From NCBI GenBank assembly GCA_015345905.1, contig JADDTR010000010.1, forward strand, positions 496,001 to 560,000: a DNA stretch of 64,000 nt. Reading direction: 5' to 3'. The stretch is from Aotearoamyces nothofagi. Taxonomy: Eukaryota; Ascomycota; Leotiomycetes; Leotiales; Tympanidaceae. Below the pieces are notes generated by a model, which did no database searches, was not told where the DNA came from, and saw only the letters and a list, made by a program, of their open reading frames with translations. Positions within the stretch are counted from its first letter, which is position 1. Each line of letters opens with the position of its first letter. Positions 12,271-23,385 of this stretch are shown here, in pieces. The translations under genes were made by a program, and so were the position numbers.

Positions 12271-12921
12271 AGAGAGTACAGGGTACATATAAGTGCAGAT
12301 ATTTACGAGATACCATACAACAAGGCCAGGGGGGTGTTATAGGTACATAGATCCGGCATGTTCACATGTTTAGGAAACGTACTCTTAACTTCAGATTTAT
12401 TTTGGAGGTTGAGAGGAGTTCAATCTATAGGTCGAGCCTAGGGATCCTACACATATGGGATTTGTTGAGCAAATCAAGAGGACCAAAGAGACGCAGTGAC
12501 CCACCATGGCTGCAGCGATGCAAAGTATACTGGAGTTTCTTTGTCTACACATGATGCAGGTACTTAAGTGTCATTCTAAGGATTGCATTTCTACTCCTTG
12601 GGTACCGCCTGCGTAGAAGGCAGCACAGCTGTGTCGCTAGGTTGAATCCTGATTGTTGGCCACGGTTGACGACGCTTTGTATGCATCTCTAGACATAGAT
12701 CTGATACGATGTCTCTTGCTAGCCTTCAATACCAAGAGACAGGCTAGTTGTGCTCTGGGGTTGGAATTGAATTTGAGACTGTCATCTCAAAAGAAATTCA
12801 GAAATATGCGCTTTGAACGGCTCTTACTTTCTATCGTCCAGTTCTAACTTCCTCCCAAGTAAACGCATGTCATGCAGCATGTAGCATGGTATATTCGCTA
12901 GTGGCTGATTGATGTGCCTAA
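12271..12921. other. intergenic
   Basis: No gene seen. The right part precedes the transporter remnant, but I found no transporter-like translation in any frame here, so the N-terminal two thirds of that gene are missing rather than frameshifted. Confidence 0.5.
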
Positions 12922-13462
12922 ATGGACAGTATACAAGGAAAAGCACAAACCGCGAACTGCAGATATCACAGGTTTCGAACCGAGGCACGAATTCCTTTAA
13001 AATACCGAAGTGATATCCTTCGGCCTCGATGGGTATTCCTTGTATATCTCACACTCTGCATCGTCTTCGCCTCGCCTAGTATCACGCAACGGGGGGATAT
13101 AGGCATGTCAATACTTTATCTGGCTTTATTCTCCGAGAGTATCTGCTTCCCAACCATCGTCGCGCTCGGTATGCGAGGCCTGGGCAGGCATACCAAAGCG
13201 TGGATCCGGGCTCATCGTTGCTGGTGTCTCGGGAGGCGCCTGTGTTCCACCACTTCTTGGTGCAGCTGCAGGTCTAAATAATAGTACTGCAAAGGCGATG
13301 GGTGTGCCTCTCGCCTTCGTAGGTGCGTGGACGTACGCTCTTACTGTTAACTTCATACAATCGTACCGCGATACGGCTGATAAGTTTAGAACAACTAATG
13401 TTGGCATAGAGGGAGCTAGGGCAGTAATGGTTGAGGAGAGCGGCAGTGGAAGTGGTAATTGA
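12922..13462 (+). pseudogene. 3' remnant of a fucose-permease-type MFS transporter
   Basis: Two overlapping frames together read like the last third of an FHS/FucP-family MFS sugar transporter. The first frame (from the ATG at 12922) gives ILRPRWVFLVYLTLCIVF and then LALFSESICFPTIVALGMRG up to RHTK near 13,197. The second frame (13202-13462) continues the same family with GSGLIVAGVSGGACVPPLLG, then WTYALTVNF, and ends in a normal stop after a Gly/Ser tail. One base is out of register at the GRHTK/GSGL junction. The signature FPTIVALGMRGLGRHTKRGSG is characteristic of fungal FucP-like permeases and is broken exactly there. About two thirds of a normal 12-span protein is absent upstream. It reads as a truncated, frameshifted host gene. 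No gt-ag pair explains the shift. Confidence 0.75.
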
Positions 13463-13827
13463 AATGTTATTGGAGGTGATGAGAAGGCCAGTGAGTTTGA
13501 GAATAGTAATGCTTCTCCTCATGCATCACAGGTGGAAAAGGTCTAGCCGATGGATTGTATATGATGGATTGTATATGATGGATTGTATATGATACGTTGC
13601 TGTCGATAAAGTACGACACTCGTTCAAGATATATCTGCAAGCTCTGCAATGTAGTATATTAGGTCTAAGCCTGTCAACAAAATGAAACATCATGCACGAA
13701 TAGAGTCATCCAACGTGGCCTTCACGTGTTATGTTCAGGTGACTTGATAGCATCAGTTATCATTTTCATGCATAATGTATAGAGGAGCAAACTGTGTGAG
13801 TGCTACCAAGTCTCCGTTCAAGCAAGT
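13463..13827. other. intergenic with short tandem repeat
   Basis: Gap between the transporter remnant and the convergent Rtg2 gene. It contains three 14-bp tandem copies (listed separately) and otherwise shows nothing. Confidence 0.5.
13551..13592. repeat. 3 x 14-bp tandem repeat
   Basis: Three perfect head-to-tail copies of TGGATTGTATATGA, followed by a diverged fragment. Simple minisatellite in an intergenic spacer. Confidence 0.9.
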
Positions 13828-15750
13828 TCACAGTTTGTCAATTTCCTTGATAGCAACATCAATCGTCATGCCCCAGCCATGCTTTCCACCGACCCAGTGC
13901 TTCTTCTTGCCAATCTTATGAATATCCTTAACATTATATTTTAGTGCCTCTTTCAACATCATTGGATCATCTTTGATTTTCTTAATCGAAAGTATCAATC
14001 TTAAACCCTGCTTGTGGCCCTTTTTTCCAAGACCAGAGGCCCATTCCGCTTCGGCCTTGATTCGACGTTCCTTTTCGTCAATATATCCGGCCGGATAGAC
14101 CTTACTTATGAGCAAACCGATTGCGCCTATGTATTTTGACCACCAACATTCCTCTGCGGTTAAAATCTGCTGAAGGCTGAGTTTAAATTCTGCCTCCCGG
14201 GGTGGCAATTCGCCCTCATATCTCTCCTCTAGCATAAGTGCAAGTAGGGCCCGATCGGAATGTGAGACACCATGCGTACCGGCCATTAGTCCTGTACTTG
14301 TGCTGTATAATGCAGCTGTGGATGCCGTTTCCTTCGACATTGGTGTGTGCACGTATAGAACATTAGCAAGAGCATGGATGATATGATCATTTATTGATTC
14401 TGGAAATCTCCTTCCTGTTGTCTTTGAAAGCCTGGGAATCGTGGACAATATAAGCTCACTAATGGCGTCTGCTGACTTGGTCGCAAATTTCTCGGTTGCA
14501 ACTTCTAATGGGCCTCGCCTTCTTACAGCTGGCGTTAGTTCTCGAAATAGCAACCCTTCTCGAACACCGCCTTGGCAAAAGTGTGCCTCTCTGATCCCAT
14601 GCGGCAGTGCTTCTGCAAGGATGTTTATGAGGAATGCTACGGCAGGTACTTGTGCGCGACGGCGATCTGAAACTCTGAAGATTTTATGTGCTGTTTTGGC
14701 CACCTTCTTCAACGTTTCGACATCTTCAAACTGTGCTTTGCTTGCGGAAAACCCGTTAATCAGGGAAATCGGATAGTGACGCCCGTCTGTTTGGCTCAGA
14801 TAAAGCAACAGATATCCCCAGCCGCGAAACCCGCCTCCCGAGAGGTAGAGTGGGAAGCCACCTTCGGATTTAGCTCTCTGCACCATCTCGTCCGGTAGCT
14901 CTAGCTCTTGATATGCTGTAGAAAAATTCGTCTTCATCTCCTCTCGGAGCTTCGCCACCGCAATATCACCCTCCATTTTACTCTTTCCTGCCCTCAAATT
15001 CTCCAATCTCGTTGTCAACGCGGCTGCTCCATATGGGAAACTGCGGGATCCCTTTTTACTGAGGTGTACGTTACCAGCACGTGATATCATCCACGTGATC
15101 TGCGTGCTTCCTCCCCCAAGGTCCATCACAATTCCACTTACGTCTGAGAATCCACTTGCAATACCCAATGCACCTACTAGACCTTCTTCATCTTTTGCTA
15201 GCATCTCAATAGCGAGGCCAGTCGCGTTGTGGACATCTCTTCGGAATGCGACAGAGTTGATAGCGGTTCGCGTGGCTTCCGTGGCGATGACACGGATATT
15301 CTTGTCCGGCACATTTAAGTCGGCACAGACGATTTTAAAACGCAAAAGACCTGCAATGACAGATTTGATGACTGAACTAGGGATTGGAATCTTTTCGCCA
15401 GTGGACGAGTATTGGGCGCTATAGAGGCTGATGTCAAGGCGATAGGAGAAAAGAGTTGGCAGAATACGCGCAGTAGGAGGCGCGAGTGATGAAACGGAGA
15501 AACGAATGCCATTGCTAGTTGGATGTGAGTGTGAGTATGTTAATGAAATTACATTGCTTGTTGTGCAGGGAAGGAAACGAGTGGATAGAGTGAGATGGTG
15601 ATCGTGGCTGAGTAGGACAAGCAAACGCAGAAGAGAGGCGTAGTCCTACCTTCCCATGTCGACTATGCCGTGCAGATACTTATCCCCTTGGTGGCTTTCT
15701 GGGACATTGTCTTCGTCTCGGCTTGCGAGATATTCGGAGCCACCCCCCAT
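13828..15750 (-). CDS. rtg2: retrograde regulation protein 2 (Ppx/GppA-like)
   Basis: Homologue of yeast Rtg2, the cytosolic sensor-like member of the Ppx/GppA phosphatase (ASKHA) superfamily that links mitochondrial state to nuclear transcription. Exons 15750-15650 and 15514-13828 give 595 aa. The junction rebuilds the phosphate-1 motif VDMGSNGIRFSVSSLAPP (residues about 30-47), which is very typical of fungal Rtg2. Next come the MDLGGGSTQITW phosphate-2 motif (about 163), SGGGFRGWG (about 262) and the C-terminal block GGVREGLLF. The tail is Lys-rich (LGKKGHKQGLRL, KIGKKKHW). Length agrees with the family (about 580-600 aa). The start is the ATG giving a short N-terminal extension (MGGGSEYLAS); the open frame continues upstream, so a longer N-terminus is possible. 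The identity is secure. Confidence 0.93.
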
Positions 15751-16513
15751 GACTGTACTTTGAACCGGACGCGGGGAAATGGAAAGGGCGGGTATAGGTT
15801 GGATGGTAGAGAAAAGAATAGCGACGTCCGGGCCTTTGACTATCGAGTTTGCCGTCCGACAAGGGTGGTTATAGATAGTATAGGATGGAATAGGATGGGA
15901 TGAGGTTGGAAGAAGGTGTGGAATGGGGACTAAGGCGTCAAGAGTCCGAGATGCCAATGATGTCAGGTGCTCCTACTTGGCAACGAGGGGCCGCATTCAC
16001 GTGCCCTGAAAGTCCGATGCGATTGGTCGCTCAGGTCCCAGATGTTGTTTGTGTTGCTTGTGTGACAGCTGTGGCAGCCATCTGCCATGGCTGATAGCCA
16101 AGAATAGCAGACGCGGTAGACATCCAGTCGTGCTTTCCGACTCGGGCTAGAAGAGTCACGAGTCGCCGCGTTGTGTCTGTGTGTGTGTGTATACGTTGAT
16201 GCCTTAAGAAATATGAAATCCCCGAGGCTACAATACGGTCCGCTTAGCGAATCAGGCATACGCTGCAAGTACTGGATATGCACGCTCAACCTCAAGGACA
16301 GCGAGCGTGCCTCGAGCACTATGCACCAACCACGACCAATTTCTATTAGAGCAGACGAGATTTCTCAATTCTCCAACATATAAGATAGGTACAGTGTACA
16401 TATTAGTTTTCCTACTTAGCCTTCCTACTAGATCTCTTTGCTTTTTACCTTGCGCCTCCAGTTCAAAATCTCAAAGGCCGGCTTCTCCCTCATGGCTGCT
16501 CGTGTTGCGACTG
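15751..16513. other. intergenic, Rtg2 promoter side
   Basis: Contains the Rtg2 upstream region and the 3' side of the PhyH-family gene (both on minus). A short TG dinucleotide run lies near 16,178-16,191. No gene seen. Confidence 0.5.
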
Positions 16514-17718
16514 CTAGTATGGCAGTGCTCCAGCGAGTCTCAGGAGCGTGTCGTTAAGCTCTGGCTCGTCGAATGGTCTATCGCGGTGATATGGGTCCTC
16601 CTTTCCGAACCGCAGGATCTTCTCCGCCTTCCAAAAATTTCTATGAGGCCAATGAGTCTGCAACCAATATATCAGCTGCGTGTTATGGTGAGTAGAAACA
16701 GTGGTGGCTTCAAACCGTTCGCTCTCTTGCTTCAAATATTCTCTTCTTCTTTGCTAGGTCTTCCTTGCTAGCGAAACTTGCCGGTGTATAGCACACATCT
16801 GCATTCACAACCATGAGAAGAGGAGCACAAGCTAATATATGAAATCCAGGCTTACTCACAAAATACTGCCCTTATCTGTCGGCTCATAGGCCGAACATTC
16901 CAATGGACGGTCCGACTGTCCCAAAGTAGCAAGTCTCCAGGCTCGCAATTAACCTTCACGACTTCTGCTCCACGATCTACAAACCATTTTACCTCTTCTT
17001 TGTTAAAGCCATGCCAGTCGTCGGGCACAACCCCCCATTCTGCTTTTCTCTCAGTGCCATGAATATCAAAAAACTTCTCGCAGAGCTTGTGAGACCCTTT
17101 CAAGACCAATAGCCCACCGTCTTGTGATCCGTTTGGACATAGATTAAGGATACCTTGGATGCACTGCATCCCCCTGAGGTGTGGAGACTGATCGACATGC
17201 TCCCATGGCGTGCTAGGCTGTGGTGGAGTCGGAGTTGGTAAAGTGAGATTGATGCCATCGAAGGATGACAAGAGATCTGGTGTTGACCAGACTTTTTCAA
17301 AAGCTGCAAGCACGCCTGGTTCTCTGATTTGAAAATTTGTCAGTTACCATATATATATAAATGGTAGAGCATAGATATCTATGAAGAAGATAGGAAAGAG
17401 GGTGAGGACCATGTTCTAGAAATGCTACGGAACATACTGTCGAGCTTCCCACACGAACTTCTCATGCCCTACACTATATCCGTGATACATGCCACCCTTC
17501 ATATTGGCGGGGAGATGCTCTTCTGTCCATGTTTCTGGGTTGGTGCCATCGAATCCAAGAGGAAACTTTTCAAGCCATTGGATCATGCTCTCCATGTATC
17601 GCTCTGCTCTCTCCGGCGAGATAACACCCTTGACAACAACATATCCGTCTTGGAACAACTGGTCGCGAAAATCGCCATAATGGTGTTCAACGTCTGGAAT
17701 TGAAACTGAGTGCGGCAT
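16514..17718 (-). CDS. phytanoyl-CoA dioxygenase (PhyH) family oxygenase
   Basis: A putative Fe(II)/2-oxoglutarate-dependent oxygenase of 323 aa. Exons in coding order are 17718-17438, 17323-16860, 16798-16716 and 16657-16514. The double-stranded beta-helix signature is complete: the iron-binding H-x-D in WEHVDQSPHLRGMQ (residues about 136-138), LLVLKGSHKL, then the distal histidine and the 2-oxoglutarate-binding arginine in LLWDSRTVHWNVRP (about 226-239). The terminal block YVCYTPASFASKEDL / RERT-THWPHRN is typical of fungal members. The third intron (58 nt) is needed to join RERT to THWPH and has gt...ag ends. The gene diverges from a Zn2Cys6 regulator 440 bp away, which in turn precedes a sugar transporter, so the three may be co-regulated. 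The substrate is unknown. Fungal relatives act on secondary metabolites and lipids alike. Confidence 0.87.
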
Positions 17719-18158
17719 GGTAGTATTATTCAGTAGGTAGAATTGTCGACTGGAAATCTATTGTAATCTAGGTCTCATAAGAGTACGATATGTGTAAATT
17801 TAGACAGCTCAAGGCTCAAGACTATGAATTAGGGAAGACAAGATAACAATGATTCGGGGTTGCGATTGTCAATAATATATATCTGATGGTTCAACCATGG
17901 GATGTTAACCAGCTGGTGCCGTACAGGCTCCCCATTGTTGCCCGCGGGTGGATGAGCGGGGATGGGCGGGGAGGATCCGGGCACATTAGTGGACCACTGG
18001 ACGGCTGTGTCCATATCTGGCATATGTGCGCCGTCGCGCCCCACCTTTGATATTTCCTCCTCCGTCGTCGATAAATATCCTTATCTTATCCCCCCGCGGG
18101 CTACAGTTTCTTTGCATCTCAAAGTCATCGAGGTTGTGAAAACCTCAACTTATGTAAC
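17719..18158. promoter_or_regulatory. divergent promoter region, PhyH gene / Zn2Cys6 gene
   Basis: The 440 bp between two divergently transcribed genes must hold both promoters. A GC-rich patch at about 17,940-18,060 carries several CGG triplets, including GGATCCGG, the triplet that Zn2Cys6 proteins read. No clear palindrome was seen here, unlike in the downstream transporter promoter. No open frame of interest. Confidence 0.45.
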
Positions 18159-20336
18159 ATGGCCAGCAACGGCCACGGCCTTTCACCAGATGACGTCGGG
18201 ACAACTGCACGCCGATATCGATCTAAGAAATGCCGACCGTATGTTCCCTATTCTCTAAATTCCCTGTAGCAGCGTGAATGAATAGAGGCTACCGAGATTG
18301 ATACTAACGGTGGACAGGTGCGATAATTGTCGTCGTCGAAGGGTTGGGTGCATTCGAGAGGATGGTATGAAAAACTGCACTTTGTGTCGCTTTCGAGGCA
18401 CTACATGCACATTCCTATCTCGTCCCGAATCCAAGATATCACATTCCAAAGCTGCAAACCAAGCTCGCCAGGAATCATTTTTGAAACCAACCAGCTCGGT
18501 ACATGCACCTCTGGTAAATATTGATACGGATGATGTTATCAAGAAATCAACAGTCTTTAAGAATCGGACCTGCCTTTTTGCGGGTCCAAGTAGTGACCAG
18601 GATCCTTGTTTGCTTCGACACCTGGCTTTTGATGCTTCTAATTGTTTTGGCGATGCCAACTGGATGGTCTGGAGGATGTTGCCACGGGCTCAAGACCCGG
18701 TATTTTTTACTGTAGGCACAGATCGTTGTACGCCATAGAGTACCAGAACTAATAGACTCAGATATTTCCAAACGTACACCTGGATGCACATCCCGCTATG
18801 TACAATACCAAGTTCCTCGACTCTATGGTTGCACCCTATCAAGAGCTGCTCCTCAGCCGCTTCTACAAGTTTGTTCATCCAACCTTACCAGTGTTAGAAC
18901 CCCGAGCTCTTTTAGATCAAAGTATCGCAAAGAACCGGGTACCGGCATCACTTCTCTGTGCAATTTATACTATTGCTTTGACATTCTTGACAGATGAAGA
19001 CACAGTTTTGACACATCGCCGCCCAGATTCCTATGCCTTATATTATTACCTTTCGTCAACTCTCACTATCGAAGCCCAAACCCCGAGTCTCCGCACTGTG
19101 CAAGCTTTGGTTATACAGCTTCAGATACCGCCAGTCATAACCCGAGAGCCCAATAACCCCGGTGCTTGGTCACGTACTTCATCTGTTAGTAGGACTTTCA
19201 TACTCCTCATCATATAAATCTATTAGGCTAATTTCCATAAAGCTATTAGCCATGGCTCAGGAGATTGGGGTTCATCTAGATGCTTCAAAATGGAATATTG
19301 ATATCTATGAACAGAAATCACGCAAAATACTATGGTGGACAGTCTATATACAAGAAAAATGGTATAGCTCTTGATGTCTAAGTTACTACATAATCTCACA
19401 TACTGTTTAGGCTTGCTCATTGGCTTGGATATCCCAGTCACATCAAGGAGAATGATTGGCAAGCTCTCTCTCCTACTCTTAGCGACTTTTCGGACGAAAT
19501 GGGTGTGCTATGTCCAGAAATGATGGCTTCAGCACTTTCATTTATTGCTCTGGCAGAACTAACAATCATTTTGGCTGATGTTCTTGACTCATTTTACTCT
19601 ACTCGTTTTGGATTCTCAACAATAAAGAGTATTGCCGATGACCACGAAAGTAGAATTCTTATTAAGCTAGAAGACTGGAAATTGAGGCATGGTGTCTTTC
19701 GTCGGCTTAAGAGCGCTAACGGTGAGTATCAACGAACCTTTCGTTTCTAGAGGTCCCTTTTCATATTTGGAGCCCATTACTGCCATTTTTCAGCAATCTT
19801 GATATTATATTCCTTTGTCTGCTCATCAGTCTCTTGTATTTATTATGGGTTAGAATCTAACAATTAAGGGTTGACTAACATGTTTTTAGATTATTTCCTC
19901 GCTTTCGCATATTATACAATACGTTTATCGATCTGGCGGGCAGTCTCCAAAACACCATCTACTATATCTATAACGTCAAAACAAGAAGCTCTAGCAATAT
20001 TTGATGACCTACTTCTAGTCCTGAAGAGACTACAATACGAAGATGTTGAAGGACTTTGGCTAAGCTGTAAGCATCAAACGTGAAATGAGATCGGCTATTG
20101 ATTAGCAGGCTAACACATATGAAACAGACTGTAAAGGAAGCCTTACAATTATGGGAAATGTCATGGTTACGTTAATGTTATCTACCATCGATAGTGAATC
20201 CTTCAACTGGGGAAAACAGCGGCTTGAAGAGTATATGTCGTTGTTGAATAAGGTGTCAGAGAGATTTGAGTTTTCGCGCTTGCCCCGTCAAAGATTAAGC
20301 GTAATCCTTGAGAGGCTCTTTGGTCCTATGGGCTAG
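18159..20336 (+). CDS. Zn(II)2Cys6 transcription factor, fungal_trans type
   Basis: A nuclear regulator of 570 aa in seven exons: 18159-18238, 18318-18711, 18762-19184, 19243-19361, 19411-19721, 19890-20066 and 20128-20336. The zinc cluster spans the first intron: KKCRPCDNCRRRRVGC continues as IREDGMKNCTLC and ends at FRGTTC, giving C-x2-C-x6-C-x8-C-x2-C-x6-C (residues about 28-54). The middle domain matches the fungal_trans family: FPNVHLDAHPAMYN, FVHPTLPVLEP, AMAQEIGVHLDAS, ILWWTVYIQEKW and HWLGYPSHIKENDW. The third intron's acceptor was chosen to keep SS-LLAMAQEIG in frame; other AG sites nearby break the frame. It lies between a divergent PhyH-family gene and a co-directional sugar transporter. 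A role as local pathway regulator is an inference from position. Confidence 0.85.
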
Positions 20337-21067
20337 TTATGAATATGAATATTATGAAATCTAGACTATCAGAACGATGTTGTCTTCCGAAGAAACCAAT
20401 CTTATCTATCGGGAGTTACGTCTCCGTGGGTAGGCGGACTGACAGTCTTTAAACTATCCATTATAGCCAATTAATAAGCTGTGATTAGATGTTATATGTA
20501 CCAGCGGGTCTATACAAACAAGCAAGGCTGTCCTAAGCATCTCCTATCCGCTTCACAGATTGGTAATAAGTTGGCCGGCCGGCGTTGTCGCACTATAACT
20601 AGAATAGTGTCATGGCCAAGCTCATCGTCGCGATGGCAAGCCAATGACAATGCCAGAACTCCGCTGTTTAGTAACGTCGCCCACAGGCCAACTCGATCTT
20701 CCAATCGCGGTTAGATTCCAGTATTGCTTCACTTCCATCATCGGTGATCCGCTATATACCGGATCACCGTTCTTTATCGGTGTCGCTTATCTCCATTATC
20801 TCTAACCTCTGTCTATCTAGATATCCAATGTTGCTATTCAAGCCTTATCTTTACAGTTGTGGAAAGCTTGATTTTGGGCTGCAGCCTCGTCTTGTCAATG
20901 CAAGCATTATCGCACATGTCCGCCTAGTGTCCGCCAGATAAAGATTATTGGAGAAGGTTGCAGGTCTCGATCTATAAAATCAACCATGCCATCCTAATAT
21001 TCTTCTGAAATCGTAGTCGTGCTCTCCTCGTTGACCCCTTTTCGGCTCCGAGGTACGAAGATTCAAA
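20337..21067. promoter_or_regulatory. upstream region of the sugar transporter
   Basis: Spacer between the Zn2Cys6 gene and the co-directional transporter gene. It contains a striking palindrome about 300 bp before the transporter ATG (listed separately) and a GGCCGGCCGG patch near 20,574. No gene seen. Confidence 0.5.
20742..20769. promoter_or_regulatory. 28-bp palindrome, candidate operator
   Basis: CGGTGATCCG and CGGATCACCG form perfect 10-bp inverted arms around the 8-bp centre CTATATAC. Each arm carries a CGG and a CCG triplet, the half-sites used by Zn2Cys6 dimers. It is about 300 bp upstream of the transporter ATG and about 400 bp downstream of a Zn2Cys6 gene. The inverted repeat is seen directly. 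Its use as an operator is inferred. Confidence 0.55.
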
Positions 21068-22944
21068 ATGGCGGTCATGGACAGTTTCAAGAAGAGCCAT
21101 CTGGTCCGCGAGATGACATGGCCACTCCTGGTTGTTTGTCTTTTTGCAAGTGTAAGACAAATAACCTCCTGTTGTCAAAATAGATGGATTTTAAACACTT
21201 GACTAACTGCTATGCAGCTTGGTGGTGCTGGCTTTGGAGTTGGTGAGAGCTTCTCATAGCGGTATTGTTATTCGAAGACTTACAGATTTAGACAACGGTG
21301 TCTGGTCTGGGCTCTTGGGATTCACCCAGTTCAACCAAGACTTCGGGGTCTACAATCCCACTACTGGAAAAATAACCATCCCTGCTTCATGGCAATCTGT
21401 TGGCACTGGCACCCCACAAGCTGGTATCGCTCTTGGTTGCATAATCGCGACTCCTATCGCCACGCGGTTTGGACGGAAAATATGTTTTCTAATCCTCGCA
21501 GCTATCTCCATAGTCGGCGTTATTCTTCAAGCAACGGCTCAAGACTACTGGCAACTGGTTGTGGGCCGGATTGTCAATTCCGTTTCCATGGGCATCATCT
21601 GCAAGTAACTCTCCCCAGTTCCTTGCATCGACGACAGTAATTCTAATATATTCATGTAGCATTGTGCCTAATTATGCAAGTGAATGCTCCCCTCCAAAGA
21701 TCCGCGGTGCATTGATCAACTTCTACCAATTCTGGCTTCTCTTTGGATATCTTATGATTACCATTGCCAGCTGGAAAATGTCGACTGTTGAGAGCCAGTG
21801 GCAATATCGTACTATCATCCTCATCCAGCTCGTTGTTCCAGTCATCTTTATACTAGCCTCGGTCTTTTGTCCTGATTCCCCACGTTGGCTTTTGTTGAAG
21901 GGCAGGCGCGAAGAGGCGCTTAATACTATGCTCTTTCTCCGAAGAGGCACTCCTACGGAACTCGTTGAGGAGGAGGTTCGTCTCATTCAGGAGAATATTG
22001 ATGAGCAAAGGAGAAATCATTATGCGCATAGCTTTTTAGATTGTTTCAAGTAAGTAACTTCCTCACATTATATAACAGCTACTAATACGTTTTGTAACAG
22101 AGGTACAAACCGCAGACGAACTTTTATTTCCATGGGTGTCCAGGGCGGCCAACAAATCCAAGGCAACTCCTTTATTTCAAATTACTCTATCCTTTTCCTG
22201 GAGTCTGTTGGGGTCACGGACACATATCTAAACAATATCTACCTCACCTTGGTCAACGCTGTGTCTGCAGGATCTGCCTTCTATCTCGCAGACAAACTCG
22301 GCCGACGCTGGTTCATGGCTTTCGGAGCTTTAATCGAGGCCACTGCAATGTATATTGTTGCCGGCCTTACAGGAGGCTCTGGCACTCCCTCAGTTGCTGC
22401 AGAGAAAGGTGCTCTTGCCGCACTATTCATCTGGCAAGCATTTCAAGCTTGCTCATGGGCATCCTGGTAAGTTTGCTATCCACAGCTGACTTTAACTTGT
22501 CTCTTATCCATCCAATATAGTGTCTGGATCGTTTCAGCCGAAGTCGCAACATCTCAGCTCCGCGAACGCACTCTTACAATAGCAACATTTACCTCATTTG
22601 CTGTCGGATTGGTTGTGACCTACGTCAGCCCCTATATCCAAGACGCAGGATACGGCAATCTTCAAGGAAAGATCGGCTTCATCTGGGGAACAGGCTCGCT
22701 CATTGCGATGCTGTTTGTCATATTCTATGTTCCAGAGCTCAATGGACGCAGTATCGAAGAGCTTGATGAGATGTTTGATAAGAAGGTCAGTGTGTGGCAG
22801 TTTGGTAAATACGAGACGACGGGTATTGGTAGGAGAATTAGAGAGATTGAGGATCTGGATGCCGTGGAGATTATTCGGGGAGAGGAGGTAGACGATCCTA
22901 AAAGCACGGTTGAGGTCAGTGTTAAAGGCGGAGAGAAAGTCTAA
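21068..22944 (+). CDS. MFS sugar transporter (SP family)
   Basis: A plasma-membrane hexose or other sugar/polyol porter of 535 aa with about 12 spans. Exons are 21068-21151, 21218-21242, 21286-21604, 21660-22049, 22101-22466 and 22521-22944. The second exon is only 25 nt. Sugar-porter marks are present: ATRFGRKICFLILAA (loop 2-3), QLVVGRIVNSVSMGIICN, YASECSPPKIRG, CPDSPRWLLLKGRREEAL (residues about 212-229), and near the end FYVPELNGRSIEELDEMF (about 462-479). The length is normal for the family. It follows a Zn2Cys6 regulator on the same strand and carries an unusual palindrome in its promoter, so it is likely induced by that regulator's signal. The transported sugar cannot be told from sequence. 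Confidence 0.9.
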
Positions 22945-23294
22945 GCGTAAATGTGTGCAAGAAATATTTGGCTTGGCTTAGCAGGGTTTTAAATATGATA
23001 TTATTCCTAAGCAGATATAGAAAGTGGTCTGTTAGCCAGTTAATATTGCTTTTTTACATTTTCATATTACCAGCATTCTATGCTCGAGATTGTGTAATCG
23101 AAATGTTGTAATCACTTGAGAGAGCAAAAGAGATCCTAGAGACTCAGAAAGGCGGACAGGAGATGAAGACTCTCCGCCTCATGGGACAATGATTTTCCGA
23201 CGCATCTCCGACGACAGCGTACTGATGTGCTCAGAACGCCGGATTTGCTTGCTGCTCGTATAATATAAGATAGCGAAAAGTCGTCAAAACAACC
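22945..23294. other. intergenic
   Basis: 3' UTR of the transporter and upstream flank of tRNA-Pro. Nothing else seen. Confidence 0.5.
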
Positions 23295-23385
23295 GGTCCT
23301 GTGGTCTAGTGGTATGATTCTCGCTTAGGGCTCACCCTACAGCACAATTTGCGAGAGGCCCCGCGTTCGAATCGCGGCAGGACCC
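23295..23385 (+). tRNA. tRNA-Pro(AGG) with 19-nt intron
   Basis: A complete cloverleaf. Acceptor stem GGTCCTG pairs with CAGGACC and is followed by discriminator C. The A box reads TGGTCTAGTGGT, the anticodon stem is CTCGC/GCGAG with loop TTAGGGT, and the T-arm is centred on GTTCGAATC. A 19-nt intron (CTCACCC...CACAATT) lies one base after the AGG anticodon, the canonical place for nuclear tRNA introns cut by the Sen endonuclease. A T7 run downstream fits Pol III termination. Confidence 0.95.
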
